Source: CAWARU01 sp963784575
Lineage (GTDB): Bacteria; Pseudomonadota; Gammaproteobacteria; UBA6186; Azoamicaceae
DNA: 64,000 nt
NCBI GenBank assembly: GCA_963784575.1
Contig: CAWARU010000001.1
Span: 1,860,001-1,924,000, forward strand
Direction: 5' to 3'
Position 1 is the first letter of the stretch. Each line of letters opens with the position of its first letter. Under the pieces are notes generated by a model. It saw only the letters and a program-made list of their open reading frames with translations, was not told the origin of the DNA and did not search any database. This document shows positions 36,646 to 44,461 of this stretch, piece after piece. Position numbers and translations under genes: made by a program.

Positions 36646-37191
36646 ATGTTAATTATAGCGCGGTTCTTTAATTCACTTGTAGAATATGTTGAATTTATCT
36701 ATCAGCATGGGTCAAAACCCTTTCGACCCTCTAAATGCGGATACTGCGGTAAAGCAGGATTAAGATGCCATGGTTTTCGCGAACGCAAAGCAGACAGAGA
36801 GAATCACTGCGAAGATTCTCTAAATCCTGTCTTGATTCCAAGATTTTTTTGCAAACACTGTCGTCGTACTTGTTCAGTATTACCAAATTGCATTTCTCCC
36901 AGAAGGTGGTACCTCTGGTCAGTGCAGCAGCTTGTATTGTCACTGGATATTTTGGAACATTCCCTGCGGTACATCGCAAGTAAGACGCCTCCAGTCAGAA
37001 GCACAATAGCGCGCTGGGAGCTGCGCCTTCGAACTATGTTTCCGATACATTCCTTGCATTTGAAGAGTAGAGCTCCAGACCTAGGAAGAAGCGCTGAGTC
37101 ATTCTGTATTTTCTGGAAAGCTTGTCTAGCACAAATGTCATTATCCGATGCAATGTTCTGGATTTATTGTGCTGGGGAAGTCATCCCATGA
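36646..37191 (+). CDS. Zinc-ribbon, transposon-associated protein (DUF6431-like)
   Basis: A 181-aa protein with four cysteines as two CxxC knuckles: KCGYCGKAGLRCHG (residues about 26-39) and FFCKHCRRTCSVLP. A helix-turn-helix-like part follows (QQLVLSLDILEHSLRYIASK; RSTIARWELRLR). Such proteins accompany DDE transposase plus ATPase cassettes in Legionella-like genomes; the DUF6431 label is from memory. It lies just outside the inverted repeats that bracket the transposase genes, so it may belong to the element or be an upstream accessory gene. ATG 36646 has a strong SD inside a hairpin. Confidence 0.65.
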   Translation: MLIIARFFNSLVEYVEFIYQHGSKPFRPSKCGYCGKAGLRCHGFRERKADRENHCEDSLNPVLIPRFFCKHCRRTCSVLPNCISPRRWYLWSVQQLVLSLDILEHSLRYIASKTPPVRSTIARWELRLRTMFPIHSLHLKSRAPDLGRSAESFCIFWKACLAQMSLSDAMFWIYCAGEVIP

Positions 37192-37336
37192 TTAAAGTTA
37201 TTTCAAGCTATTTTAAACCTAAATTTAAGTGAGACAGTCAAAATGAAGATTTAAAACATAAACACACACTTTCGCCACTGTTATTGCAGCCCATTTTTCT
37301 GGGACACTTTAGTTTTTTGTGTTACAGGAGGCGAAT

Positions 37337-38683
37337 ATGAACAAAATTCCACCCTTAGCATTGTTTCGGTTATCTGTGCTGGGACCGTTGGCTAGCCGTG
37401 AGAAATTGGAGCGAGGTGAACTAAAACGCATTATTCGTGAACTGGCAGCCAAGAGTTATGATATTCCAGGCTCAGATAGGAATCGCGTGACTGAATATGC
37501 CATTGAGCATTGGTATTACAATTGGAAGCGGGGCGGTATAGAAGCATTGGCTCCTAAGATGCGTCGCGACTGCGGCAAAACAAAGCTAAAGAAGGAATAT
37601 CAAGAAGCTATTCTGAAATGTAAATCAGAGAATAAAAAGCGCTCAATATCGGGTATTAAACGCGTGTTAGAGTTATCTGGAGTTTCAGCCATCGGTGAGC
37701 TGTCGCGCTCGAGCATTTACCGATTGTTAAAAAGCGTAGGATTATCCCGACGCCTTGAAGAACCTGCAGTCACTATTGAACATCGCAGCTTCTGTGCTGA
37801 AAAGTGCGGCGACATCTGGTATGGAGATGTCTTGCATGGTCCATCGGTTCCCGTTGGCAAAAGGCTTAGGAAAGCTTATTTGGTGACCTTAATGGATGAT
37901 GCATCGCGTCTAATTGCGCACAGCGCCTTTTGTCTCGCTGAGACAGCACTTGATATCGAGGGAGTTCTGAAGCAAGCGATATTGAAACGAGGATTACCTA
38001 AGAAGTTAGTCGTGGACAACGGGGCGGCTTATCGTTCCAGAACTTTGCAGGAAATTTGTGCACGTCTTGAAGTCCGTCTAATTTATTGTCGCCCATATGC
38101 CCCGCAGGGTAAGGGTAAACTTGAAAAATGGCACGGAAGATTTAGAAGCGATTTTCTAAATGAACTAGATACTTCTCAATTACGCGATTTGCAAGATTTA
38201 AATGAACGTCTCTGGGCATGGATAGAAGGCGAATATCACCAACAAGTGCATAGCGCTCTTCAGGGATTAACGCCGATGGAAAGATGGCGGAAAGATATTA
38301 TTCATGTTCGGCCTCTCGGGTCTTTTACTACCAAATTAGATGAAATTTTTTATCACCGCCATAAACGAACTGTCAGAAAAGATAGCACTGTTAGCTTTGA
38401 AGGAAATATGTTTGAGGTTCCTTATGAACTTTCAGGCAGAACAGTGTTTCTTGTGACTGATCCGCATCGAAAAGAAGCCATCCGTGTGGAGTCCCAGTCA
38501 GGGGAATTTTTAGGGGCAGTCACTAAACTAGATCCTATTGCGAATCTCGACAGACGAAGGATAAGACCCCAAAAGCAACAGGAACTGCTGGAGAACAAAA
38601 AAGCATTTAATATGGTTGAACTCGCATTAGAAAATTATACAAATTCTTTAAGAGTACATGTAATAGGAGATGAAGATGAGTAA
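37337..38683 (+). CDS. DDE (rve) transposase, TniA/TnsB-like
   Basis: A 448-aa transposase. ATG 37337 has the SD AGGAGGCGA. An N-terminal helix-turn-helix part (ELKRIIRELAAKSYDIP; EHWYYNWKRGGIEALAPK) is followed by a second one (LSRSSIYRLLKSVGLSRRLEE). The catalytic core shows the DDE triad: Asp in DIWYGDVLHG, Asp in KLVVDNGAAYRS and Glu in PQGKGKLEKWHGRF. The C-terminal Mu-type beta barrel is represented by HRHKRTVRKDSTVSFEGNMF and EVPYELSGRTV. It overlaps the ATPase gene start, so the two are translated together. Widely distributed in Legionellales by recollection; no ISfinder name given. Confidence 0.85.
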   Translation: MNKIPPLALFRLSVLGPLASREKLERGELKRIIRELAAKSYDIPGSDRNRVTEYAIEHWYYNWKRGGIEALAPKMRRDCGKTKLKKEYQEAILKCKSENKKRSISGIKRVLELSGVSAIGELSRSSIYRLLKSVGLSRRLEEPAVTIEHRSFCAEKCGDIWYGDVLHGPSVPVGKRLRKAYLVTLMDDASRLIAHSAFCLAETALDIEGVLKQAILKRGLPKKLVVDNGAAYRSRTLQEICARLEVRLIYCRPYAPQGKGKLEKWHGRFRSDFLNELDTSQLRDLQDLNERLWAWIEGEYHQQVHSALQGLTPMERWRKDIIHVRPLGSFTTKLDEIFYHRHKRTVRKDSTVSFEGNMFEVPYELSGRTVFLVTDPHRKEAIRVESQSGEFLGAVTKLDPIANLDRRRIRPQKQQELLENKKAFNMVELALENYTNSLRVHVIGDEDE

Positions 38684-39473
38684 TAAACACTTTGGTTTAA
38701 CCCACACTCCAATCGGAAAAGCAGTTAAGAATTTCTGGGATGACGGGCAGCAATTTAGTGACTTCATAGAGAAATTTCAGTGGCTATTGAATAATCCAGG
38801 GATTGGTATCTTTACAGGAGAACCTGGAGTTGGTAAAACCGCAGCGCTACGCCAAGCAACACAAAACATTAACCCGCATACTCATCAAGTGATCTACATG
38901 CCAGAAACGGATTTTGGACGGGTGGATTTATATCGTAGCCTTGCTATTGAGCTTGGGTTAGAACCATCAACACGCCGTGCTGTGTTGTGGAGAAGCATCA
39001 AGAATAGGGTCCAAGAACTATATGATGGGAAAAATATTTTGCCAATCTGGATCATTGACGAAAGCCAGAATTTGCCGCATGAATTTTTTATTGATTTACC
39101 ATCGTTCCTGAATTTTGCGCTCGATTCCAGGGATATTATGACAATATGGCTAGTAGGACATCCCTCCCTTAGCCAAGTTTTAAGTAAGGTGGTGCACAGT
39201 GCGTTATACAGCCGAATTTCTGCAAAAGTGACTCTGAAACCCATCATAGAACGAGAGAGATTCCAAGCATTAATTGATTATGCCTTTAAGGAAGCTGGGA
39301 GCCAAATAAAATTGCTTTCTGACAGTGGTATAGAGATGTTGCGGCAGGCTTCACAAGGAAAGCCGCGACATGCCAGCAAAATTTTGCAAGGGGCATTGAG
39401 AATAGGCGCTAAGAAAGGATTGACTCATCTTCCAGATGAAGTTCTAAAGGCAGCAATAGAGGAACTCCAATGA
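38676..39473 (+). CDS. Transposition AAA ATPase, TniB/TnsC/ExeA-like
   Basis: A 265-aa ATPase. I choose ATG 38676, which has GGAG 8 nt upstream, over ATG 38670. N-terminal FGLTHTPIGKAVKNFW is typical of ExeA/TniB-type ATPases. Walker A is TGEPGVGKTAALRQ, Walker B is LPIWIIDESQNLP, sensor 1 is IWLVGHPSLSQVL and a sensor-2-like region is SQGKPRHASKILQGAL. In related systems the ATPase selects the target DNA and activates the transposase. Confidence 0.85.
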   Translation: MSNKHFGLTHTPIGKAVKNFWDDGQQFSDFIEKFQWLLNNPGIGIFTGEPGVGKTAALRQATQNINPHTHQVIYMPETDFGRVDLYRSLAIELGLEPSTRRAVLWRSIKNRVQELYDGKNILPIWIIDESQNLPHEFFIDLPSFLNFALDSRDIMTIWLVGHPSLSQVLSKVVHSALYSRISAKVTLKPIIERERFQALIDYAFKEAGSQIKLLSDSGIEMLRQASQGKPRHASKILQGALRIGAKKGLTHLPDEVLKAAIEELQ

Positions 39474-39670
39474 GGGAGATTATCATGTTATTTACACCAC
39501 CTACTCTAACAGATGAAGCGGCTTATGAACTTGTGGAATTTTTGCAAGATTTTGTATTGGCGCTTGAAAATCACTATATGCCGCAGCTTAGACGCTATAC
39601 CAAGACATCAGATGAAGAAAGTAATTTAAGTTTTGGATGCGAGGAGGTTGAAGGAGTCGATCCATTTTAA
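39470..39670 (+). CDS. Small transposon-associated protein (66 aa)
   Basis: It overlaps the ATPase stop codon (ATGA). ATG 39485 (MLFTPPTLTDEAAYELVEFL) has the better SD (GGGAG) and may be the true start, giving 61 aa. The protein is acidic and helical (AAYELVEFLQDFVLALENHY). Its conserved position after the ATPase suggests a role in the element, but nothing more can be said. Confidence 0.6.
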   Translation: MREIIMLFTPPTLTDEAAYELVEFLQDFVLALENHYMPQLRRYTKTSDEESNLSFGCEEVEGVDPF

Positions 39671-39679
39671 TTGTTGAAA

Positions 39680-39716
39680 AAACAGTCAGCGAGGTAGGTT
39701 TAACTGCTGACTGTTT
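39680..39716 (+). terminator. Hairpin after the transposase operon
   Basis: AAACAGTCAGC (39680-39690) pairs with GCTGACTGTTT (39706-39716), a perfect 11-bp stem with a 15-nt loop, 10 bp after the last gene. It lacks a long T run and partly overlaps the right inverted repeat, so it may be a transposase site rather than a terminator. Confidence 0.4.
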
Positions 39717-39959
39717 CACTTAAATTAGGTCGAAACGAATCATTTAATTTATTGCGGAACGTAACAAAGCAAGGGTCTCCAATATCAATTCCAAGCGAAT
39801 TCAATAAAGAAGTATAGAGTATTATCTTTGTTTTATTTGGGTTGTCAAATTTTACGGAGAAGAATGCACTTCACACTCTCTGAACTACAGATTGCATTCT
39901 CAGGTATTAGGAACCACAAGGTAATGGCGCTATGATAATGATTGTTCTAGCATTTATTT

Positions 39960-39989
39960 GGAGTCAGGTAAGTATTTTTGCGTCGATCA
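39960..39989. repeat. Inverted copy of 34049-34080
   Basis: TGGAGTCAGGTAAGTATTTT followed by TGCGTCGATCA is the reverse complement, with one base less, of the sequence at 34049-34080. The two copies bracket orphan toxin module 1 plus the DDE/AAA element (about 5.9 kb). The stretch 39730-39959 shows no gene. Confidence 0.7.
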
Positions 39990-40005
39990 GAGAGTATTTA
40001 TAAAA

Positions 40006-41479
40006 CTGTGTCAGCCTGAACCAAAAAAGCTAAATAAAATTTAGCTTATCACGAATTATATAGAATAATATTTAAAAGTCAATATTTTTTAGACTGTAAA
40101 CTACGTGCCGAGAAAGTCCTTCCCATACATCTGGACCTTCCGCGGCACGTATCCCGAGTTGGCTTTTGCCAACTTCGGGACTCAATTTTTTACTTTAATT
40201 TTAATGTCAATCTACCAGGGAAGTAGATGTCTAGCTGCGAAACGATCATGGCCCAATTTCGTACCGGCATCGTCCACTTCTCTTGGATTCTTTGACAGGC
40301 ACAATATACCAATTTAAAAAGCGCATTATCTGAAGTAAAAGCACCTTTTGTTTTAGTGTATTTGCGAAGTTGACGATGAAAACCCTCTATGGGATTGGTG
40401 GTGTAAATTAACCGACGAATCTCGCTAGAATATTTGAAAAAAGTAGTTAACTCTTCCCAGTGTGTATTCCACGACTTTAGAACCATTGGATATCGAGAAC
40501 CCCACTTTTCATCCAGTTTGTTTAAGTTGGATTCAGCCAGCTCTTTTGTCGTGGCCTGGTAGACTTCTTTTAAATCAGTCATAAAAGGCTTCTGATCTTT
40601 GCTTGCAACATACTTGATTGAATTCCGTATCTGATGAACAACACACAACTGCACCTCCGTATTAGGGAAAAGGGTTTTAATCGCTTCAGGAAAGCCTTTA
40701 AGACCATCGACACAAGCAATCATAATATCATTGATGCCACGTGATTTAAGGTCGTTCAAAACACCTAACCAAAAATTTGAACCTTCGCTTTCCGCAACAT
40801 AAAAGCCTAGAATGTCCTTAAAACCTTCCTGATTAATTCCCATGATATTGTATAAAACTTTGTTTGTGACACGACCACCTTCACCGCGACCCTTGAAAAA
40901 CATAGCATCTAGAAAAACGATTGTGTAGACACTGTCTAAAGGACGGTTGCGCCATTCTGTTATGGTTGGCAGTAATTTATCTGTAACGCTTGTGATGGTT
41001 GCTGGAGACACTTCATAGCCATACATTTCTGCCATTTGCTTAGAAATGTCTTGGTAGCTTACCCCCAATGCATAAAGCGCAAGAATCTTGTTATCAAGTT
41101 CCTCAGTGATTACAGTTTGGCGTTTTTTAACAATTTGAGGTTCGAAGGAGCCATTACGGTCGCGAGGAGTCTCTAGCTCGAAGGTGCCCGATTCGCTGCT
41201 CACAAGCTTCTTCATTTTGCCGTTGCGACGATTACTAAGGCTGCCCTCATCTGATTCCATATGGGCTTCAATTTCGCCTTCCAGCGCAGCTTCTAAGACC
41301 TGTTTGATAAGAGGGGTTAATGCTCCATCTTTACCGAGAAGAGATTTACCTGTTTTAACTGATTCCAAAATGTCCTTTTGTAAATCAGCTAAATTGGTTA
41401 AGTTTTTTGCATTTACCTTTGTTGTTTCCATGTGTAAACTCCGATGTAAGTGTTGATACTTTATCAAAGTTGACACAGT
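40006..41479 (-). mobile_element. IS256-family insertion sequence
   Basis: The ends are ACTGTGTCA (40006-40014) and TGACACAGT (41471-41479), short perfect inverted repeats around a full-length IS256-type transposase. Between the left end and the gene (40100-40180) are two hairpins, including CCCGAGTTGGC...GCCAACTTCGGG followed by T-rich sequence, a likely terminator. I found no target duplication, so the locus may have rearranged after insertion. Confidence 0.85.
40190..41431 (-). CDS. IS256-family transposase
   Basis: I take ATG 41431 (METTKVNAK) as start, giving 413 aa. Family strings are ALTPLIKQVLEAALEGEIEAHM, RNGKMKKLVSS, the catalytic Asp in VFLDAMFFKGR, second Asp in IACVDGLKGFPEAI, CVVHQIRNSIKYV, and the Glu in RLIYTTNPIEGFHRQLRK. 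It appears intact. It is oriented away from the immunity gene whose last codons the element replaced. Confidence 0.92.
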   Translation of the reverse strand: METTKVNAKNLTNLADLQKDILESVKTGKSLLGKDGALTPLIKQVLEAALEGEIEAHMESDEGSLSNRRNGKMKKLVSSESGTFELETPRDRNGSFEPQIVKKRQTVITEELDNKILALYALGVSYQDISKQMAEMYGYEVSPATITSVTDKLLPTITEWRNRPLDSVYTIVFLDAMFFKGRGEGGRVTNKVLYNIMGINQEGFKDILGFYVAESEGSNFWLGVLNDLKSRGINDIMIACVDGLKGFPEAIKTLFPNTEVQLCVVHQIRNSIKYVASKDQKPFMTDLKEVYQATTKELAESNLNKLDEKWGSRYPMVLKSWNTHWEELTTFFKYSSEIRRLIYTTNPIEGFHRQLRKYTKTKGAFTSDNALFKLVYCACQRIQEKWTMPVRNWAMIVSQLDIYFPGRLTLKLK

Positions 41480-41775
41480 CTAGTGAACACTCCCGATTCA
41501 CATTGCAGCATAAAACTGTATTTTTCTAAGTCAATCTTCTCTTTCACAAAATGTTGAAGCTTATTAGCCTTAACTTCGTCAATTTCATATCCATCAATCA
41601 TTGCACTGACTCCAGGATCCTCATGGTGGGGATCTATTTCAAATATACCTTGGAGCCATGATAAAGGAATTGGCAATAGTTCATATTTTACCGCGAGTGG
41701 ATAACCACCATATTTATTGGGAATTTTGTAATAGCCAATTACAAATCTTTTTATTCCCTCAACATCTTGTGTCAT
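41464..41775 (-). CDS. Second copy of the E3-tip immunity gene, C terminus altered by IS256
   Basis: Nearly the same protein as the intact immunity gene at 49846-50136 (WLQGIFEIDPHHEDPGVSAM is shared exactly). Only the last two residues are lost: after FMLQCES the frame runs through 15 bp of unassigned DNA into the IS256 end (GVFTRLCQL). The fold is probably intact, so it could still neutralise the toxin. It follows a dead copy of the toxin tip (41809-42066) with a 33-bp gap, the same order as in the intact pair. The family resembles DUF7683; that name is from memory. Confidence 0.7.
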   Translation of the reverse strand: MTQDVEGIKRFVIGYYKIPNKYGGYPLAVKYELLPIPLSWLQGIFEIDPHHEDPGVSAMIDGYEIDEVKANKLQHFVKEKIDLEKYSFMLQCESGVFTRLCQL

Positions 41776-41808
41776 ATTTATTCCTTACTACAATAAAATT
41801 TTCAATAT

Positions 41809-42066
41809 TTAATTTACAAATTTCCTAATATTACGACCTGCCTTTGCATCTTTTACTTTGCTGCCTGTTGATGGGTCAAACTCCCCTAAATGATTCTTCC
41901 CCCATCTATCATATAACTCTACAGTACCATGTTGTCTATCCCACTCAAGTATTTTACCATTTTTAAGTCTCCATCAATCACGAATCCCACCCCCTACTTG
42001 TGGAGTCATGCCACGCTCAAGCCTTGCATCCGGAAAACCAGGTAGTTTACCATCTTTAGGAGGACT
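41809..42066 (-). pseudogene. Dead colicin E3-type toxin tip
   Basis: An 86-codon segment homologous to the last part of the 1759-aa toxin, from PKDGKLPGFPD through GRNIRKFVN and TAA (41809-41811). The catalytic string EWDRQHGTVE and the terminal GRN are kept. A TGA at 41974-41976 (IRD-stop-W where the intact copy has IRERW) interrupts it, and there is no upstream toxin sequence. Homology to the intact gene stops sharply at 42066, next to a palindromic repeat. Confidence 0.85.
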
Positions 42067-42073
42067 GAAAGAG

Positions 42074-42137
42074 TAAGGTGCCAGTCCGCTGCAATACGCA
42101 TTAAATGTAATGCGTATTGCAGCGGACTGGCACCTTA
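42074..42137. repeat. 64-bp near-perfect palindrome, uninterrupted copy
   Basis: TAAGGTGCCAGTCCGCTGCA at the left reads in reverse complement at the right (TGCAGCGGACTGGCACCTTA), around an ATACGCATTAAATGTAATGC centre. The same palindrome family is found split by IS110 at 46181-46190 + 47653-47708 and at 48259-48268 + 49731-49786. This copy has no insertion and so shows the empty site. It abuts the dead toxin tip. Confidence 0.9.
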
Positions 42138-42188
42138 TCTAATTTTTTAAGAATTTTCTGATTTAATATTGGCGGATCAGATAAAGCG

Positions 42189-42232
42189 ATAAGCTAGCTT
42201 GTCGCTTTGCTAGACCTGACCCCAACAACTTG
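42189..42232. repeat. Immunity-gene 3' flank motif
   Basis: CGATAAGCTAGCTTGTCGCT followed by GACCTGACCCCAACAACTT, ending 5 bp before the Imm31-like gene's stop codon. Related pieces lie at 34168-34206, 42690-42708, 43609-43650 and 49795-49814, each just 3' of a (minus-strand) immunity gene. Confidence 0.6.
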
Positions 42233-42236
42233 TTCC

Positions 42237-42542
42237 TCAATGCGAAGAATCGTCATCTTTCTCTTCTCCCGTCATTCTGCCAAACCCGTAAGAATCAACT
42301 GAGATCTTTAGTTTTTCACCATCATATATTTCTTTTTCTGAAGTAAATTTTCCTGTGGATTCCAGATATGTTTCTTTGATTGATATTACCCCATCATCAA
42401 ACATCACACCATAATACCAATTACCAAATTCATCGGTAGTAAAACCAAGAACCGTACCCTTTTTTCCATATACCTTTTTTAAACGCGGAATCTCATTTAA
42501 AATTACTTTAACTATTTCATATTCTGAATATTTCTTTAGCAT
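42237..42542 (-). CDS. Imm31-like immunity protein, no cognate toxin visible
   Basis: A 101-aa protein with the pattern of immunity protein family 31: SEYEIVKVILNEIPRLKKVY, GKKGTVLGFTTDEFGNWYYG and ETYLESTGKFTSEKEIYDGE. The C terminus is acidic (GEEKDDDSSH). No matching toxin tip lies next to it, so it is an orphan immunity gene. The family name is from memory of conserved strings. The gap to the next gene is filled by a fragment of another immunity gene. Confidence 0.65.
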   Translation of the reverse strand: MLKKYSEYEIVKVILNEIPRLKKVYGKKGTVLGFTTDEFGNWYYGVMFDDGVISIKETYLESTGKFTSEKEIYDGEKLKISVDSYGFGRMTGEEKDDDSSH

Positions 42543-42557
42543 GATATCACCTATGTG

Positions 42558-42644
42558 TCACTCTAATGGATAATTACCATACTTATTGGGAATTTTAGAA
42601 TAACCAACAACTACTCTTTTTATACCTCCTATGTCATCCGCCAT
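42558..42644 (-). pseudogene. N-terminal fragment (28 aa) of a third DUF7683-like immunity gene
   Basis: ATG 42644, with SD AAGGAGAAC, reads MADDIGGIKRVVVGYSKIPN and stops after KYGNYPLE. It matches the first 28 residues of the immunity genes at 41464 and 49846. The remainder is missing; the Imm31-like gene starts 16 bp after its stop codon, so a cassette boundary cuts through it. Confidence 0.75.
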
Positions 42645-42707
42645 ATCGATGTTCTCCTTATAAAGCATCAGTCTACTTACTTTTGAGATTTGACTCCAAC
42701 AACCTTT

Positions 42708-43100
42708 TCATTTCTGTAATTTTTTTGCCAGATCAGGCATAAATACTCTTATATCACTCATTGCATTCGCGGCTTGTTCTCTTACGATTTTACTTTTATC
42801 GTTTAATGCATTTAGAACTATAGTTGGTAGTTCATCGGGTAACGACCGATGTATTCTTGCAAGATGGCCTATACATAATACTGAAGCTCCTCGTACATCT
42901 TCATTAGTGAATTTAACACAATTCAAAATAATATCTTTACAAAAATTTAAGTCTATTTCATAAAAAGCCATCCCTATTAATGCATTGCAAATTTCATCAT
43001 AATGATCAGTTTTAATTATTTTAATTAATTGTTCTTTAGATATGGGCAGAGGATTATAAAATATTAAATTTTCCCACGAATGATTTGTTTTATCTTCCAT
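42708..43100 (-). CDS. HEAT-like immunity protein (130 aa)
   Basis: A helical protein with two to three HEAT-like repeats (NALIGMAFYEIDLNFCKDII; VRGASVLCIGHLARIHRSLP; SKIVREQAANAMSDIRVFMP). Proteins with VRGxAxxCIGHLARIH followed by AxxAxxDI are common immunity components in polymorphic toxin loci. It is preceded after 12 bp by a toxin-tip fragment, which supports an immunity role. SD GGAG lies upstream of the ATG. Confidence 0.65.
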   Translation of the reverse strand: MEDKTNHSWENLIFYNPLPISKEQLIKIIKTDHYDEICNALIGMAFYEIDLNFCKDIILNCVKFTNEDVRGASVLCIGHLARIHRSLPDELPTIVLNALNDKSKIVREQAANAMSDIRVFMPDLAKKLQK

Positions 43101-43112
43101 TTAACTTTCTCC

Positions 43113-43274
43113 TTAAGGTTTCAATTTACCTTTTCTGTTAAATCTGAACTGTTTGATTAATGCTGATTTATGAAAAGATTCCAACTCATTCCAATCTCTT
43201 ACATGGCCATGATAAGTTTGCCCAGTTTTATCAAACAAAACAATTCTCACCCCTAAAACATCAATTGGTATCGC
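43113..43274 (-). pseudogene. C-terminal fragment of another toxin tip
   Basis: A 53-residue open segment ending at TAA 43113-43115 (IPIDVLGVRIVLFDKTGQTY; DWNELESFHKSALIKQFRFN; RKGKLKP). There is no start, and TAG lies directly upstream. Its place 12 bp before the HEAT-like immunity gene matches the toxin-then-immunity order seen elsewhere in the island, so I read it as the broken cognate toxin tip. The family is not recognised. Confidence 0.5.
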
Positions 43275-43690
43275 CTAGAAGCACAGATAGTATTACTTAT
43301 CTATTAGAAACCGACATATCCGCAAATGCCAGCACTCCCACTTATATCAACGTCCATCCCTTCCAAACCTTTGTTGTTTTCAAACCCATTGGGGAGAGGT
43401 GAAAAAACCGATTTACAATTACCAAGTAGGAATTCAAACAAGGCCTTAAATTCAAGACACTAACAAGAGGAAAGACTCTTCCCACTTCCTAATATTGCTC
43501 TTCTCTGCATTTTGAGAGATATTATCAATCACCTGATGTTGCAAATATTTCATTTGAAACTAAATTTTGCTTTAATTTTTGAAAAGAAAAGCTATTGCGG
43601 CTATTGCAGACTAGCTTATCCCTTTGCTAAACCCGACCCTAACAACCTTCCTTGTATCATAACTGAAAACTATTGACCACCACTTTCAGT
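43275..43690. other. Non-coding stretch in the immunity island
   Basis: About 415 bp with no gene I can support. Near its left end (lower coordinates) it may hold eroded toxin sequence. At 43609-43650 it has the immunity 3' flank motif (GACTAGCTTATCCCTTTGCT, then CCCGACCCTAACAACCTT) 41 bp from the DUF2628 gene's stop codon. Confidence 0.5.
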
Positions 43691-44191
43691 TTAAAAATAT
43701 TCATGCATGAAACCAACCACAACTCCAGCTAAAGCAGTTATAACCATTAAGATAACTCCAAAGATAATACACAATAACCAAAAATATAAAACATTTCTGG
43801 GTCTAATTTCTGCTGGTTTTTTATTTGATTTCATTTCTTTTTTAATAAATCTAATGTACAACCGATTCCCAAAACATCCGAAAGCAATAAATTCGGCAAC
43901 ATATAATACCCAGCAAGATATTGAATATATTTTTTCTGAAAAACAATATTCAAAGGCCCCGAGCAACAAACCACTCACAAGCATCCAAGCTATAGCATAA
44001 CTATACATTGCGCGGTAAGCCATCCATAACCCACCAAAAACCGCAGCGCCAAAATTCCATTTTATTTTATAAAATTTATTTTTTTCATATTCTTTAAATA
44101 ACTCTAAATAATATGTTGTGGAATCTCGAAGACCTGAATCATTTTCGTCTCTTTCCTTGATGTAAGGGTAAACTTGTGTTTCAATATTCAT
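43691..44191 (-). CDS. DUF2628-type membrane protein, possible immunity protein
   Basis: A 166-aa protein with an N-terminal soluble part (STTYYLELFKEYEKNKFYKI), the DUF2628-like core KWNFGAAVFGGLWMAYRAMY and three or four hydrophobic segments (SYAIAWMLVSGLLLGAFEY; SCWVLYVAEFIAFGCFGN; YFWLLCIIFGVILMVITAL). It starts 15 bp after the 84-aa immunity gene. Polytopic immunity proteins often guard against membrane-acting toxins, but here the role is inferred only from position. Confidence 0.65.
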   Translation of the reverse strand: MNIETQVYPYIKERDENDSGLRDSTTYYLELFKEYEKNKFYKIKWNFGAAVFGGLWMAYRAMYSYAIAWMLVSGLLLGAFEYCFSEKIYSISCWVLYVAEFIAFGCFGNRLYIRFIKKEMKSNKKPAEIRPRNVLYFWLLCIIFGVILMVITALAGVVVGFMHEYF

Positions 44192-44206
44192 TGGGGCTGC
44201 GATCCC

Positions 44207-44461
44207 TTACAATTGTACATCTTTTCCAGCAATTAGATCATTTGCAATTTGATTTAATTCTTCATATGAAAATTCAAATTCAGATCCTAGCTCCATTGTA
44301 TTCAATGTCAATAAAATACGTCTCAATCCTGGTTCGATGTGCTCAACATGCTGTATATAAACGGTATGTGACCAAATTCCAATTTCCTTTAGTGGTATTC
44401 TTTTAAGTGTTTTTTGCTGCAATTCCCTTCCAAATTGTGCTTTAGTGTACATCTGTTTCAC
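44207..44461 (-). CDS. Probable immunity protein (84 aa) of orphan toxin module 2
   Basis: Homologue of the 84-aa protein at 34265-34519 (MYTKAQFGRELQQKTLKRIP; ILLTLNTMELGSEFEFSYEE). Its start overlaps the toxin stop by 4 bp. The pair of 84-aa proteins has diverged along with the toxin tips, while the DNA further upstream in both toxin genes is almost unchanged, the expected pattern for toxin-immunity pairs. Confidence 0.7.
   Translation of the reverse strand: MKQMYTKAQFGRELQQKTLKRIPLKEIGIWSHTVYIQHVEHIEPGLRRILLTLNTMELGSEFEFSYEELNQIANDLIAGKDVQL

Larger units (their letters stand above)
37218..39729 (+). mobile_element. DDE transposase / AAA ATPase element with 22-bp inverted repeats
   Basis: CCTAAATTTAAGTGAGACAG (37218-37237, continuing TCA) is matched in inverted orientation at 39708-39729 (TGACTGTTTCACTTAAATTAGG) with one indel and one mismatch. 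The pair encloses three tightly packed genes: a retroviral-type integrase/transposase, an AAA ATPase and a 66-aa protein. This is the core architecture of Tn7/Tn5053/IS21-like transposition (TnsB/TniA with TnsC/TniB). Whether these repeats are the true termini or internal transposase-binding sites is not settled. Confidence 0.55.

Noticed and set aside
40006..41479. Target-site duplication of the IS256 element
   Set aside because: The flanks (TATTTATAAA and CTAGTGAACA) do not match over 8-9 bp, so no duplication is reported.
33823..41976. TGA read as tryptophan (recoded UGA), suggested by in-frame TGA in the GIY-YIG gene and the dead E3 tip
   Set aside because: TGA is used as a true stop in gcvT and gcvPA at overlaps with the next gene. 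In the E3 tip the TGA replaces Arg, not Trp. Independent nonsense mutations are simpler.
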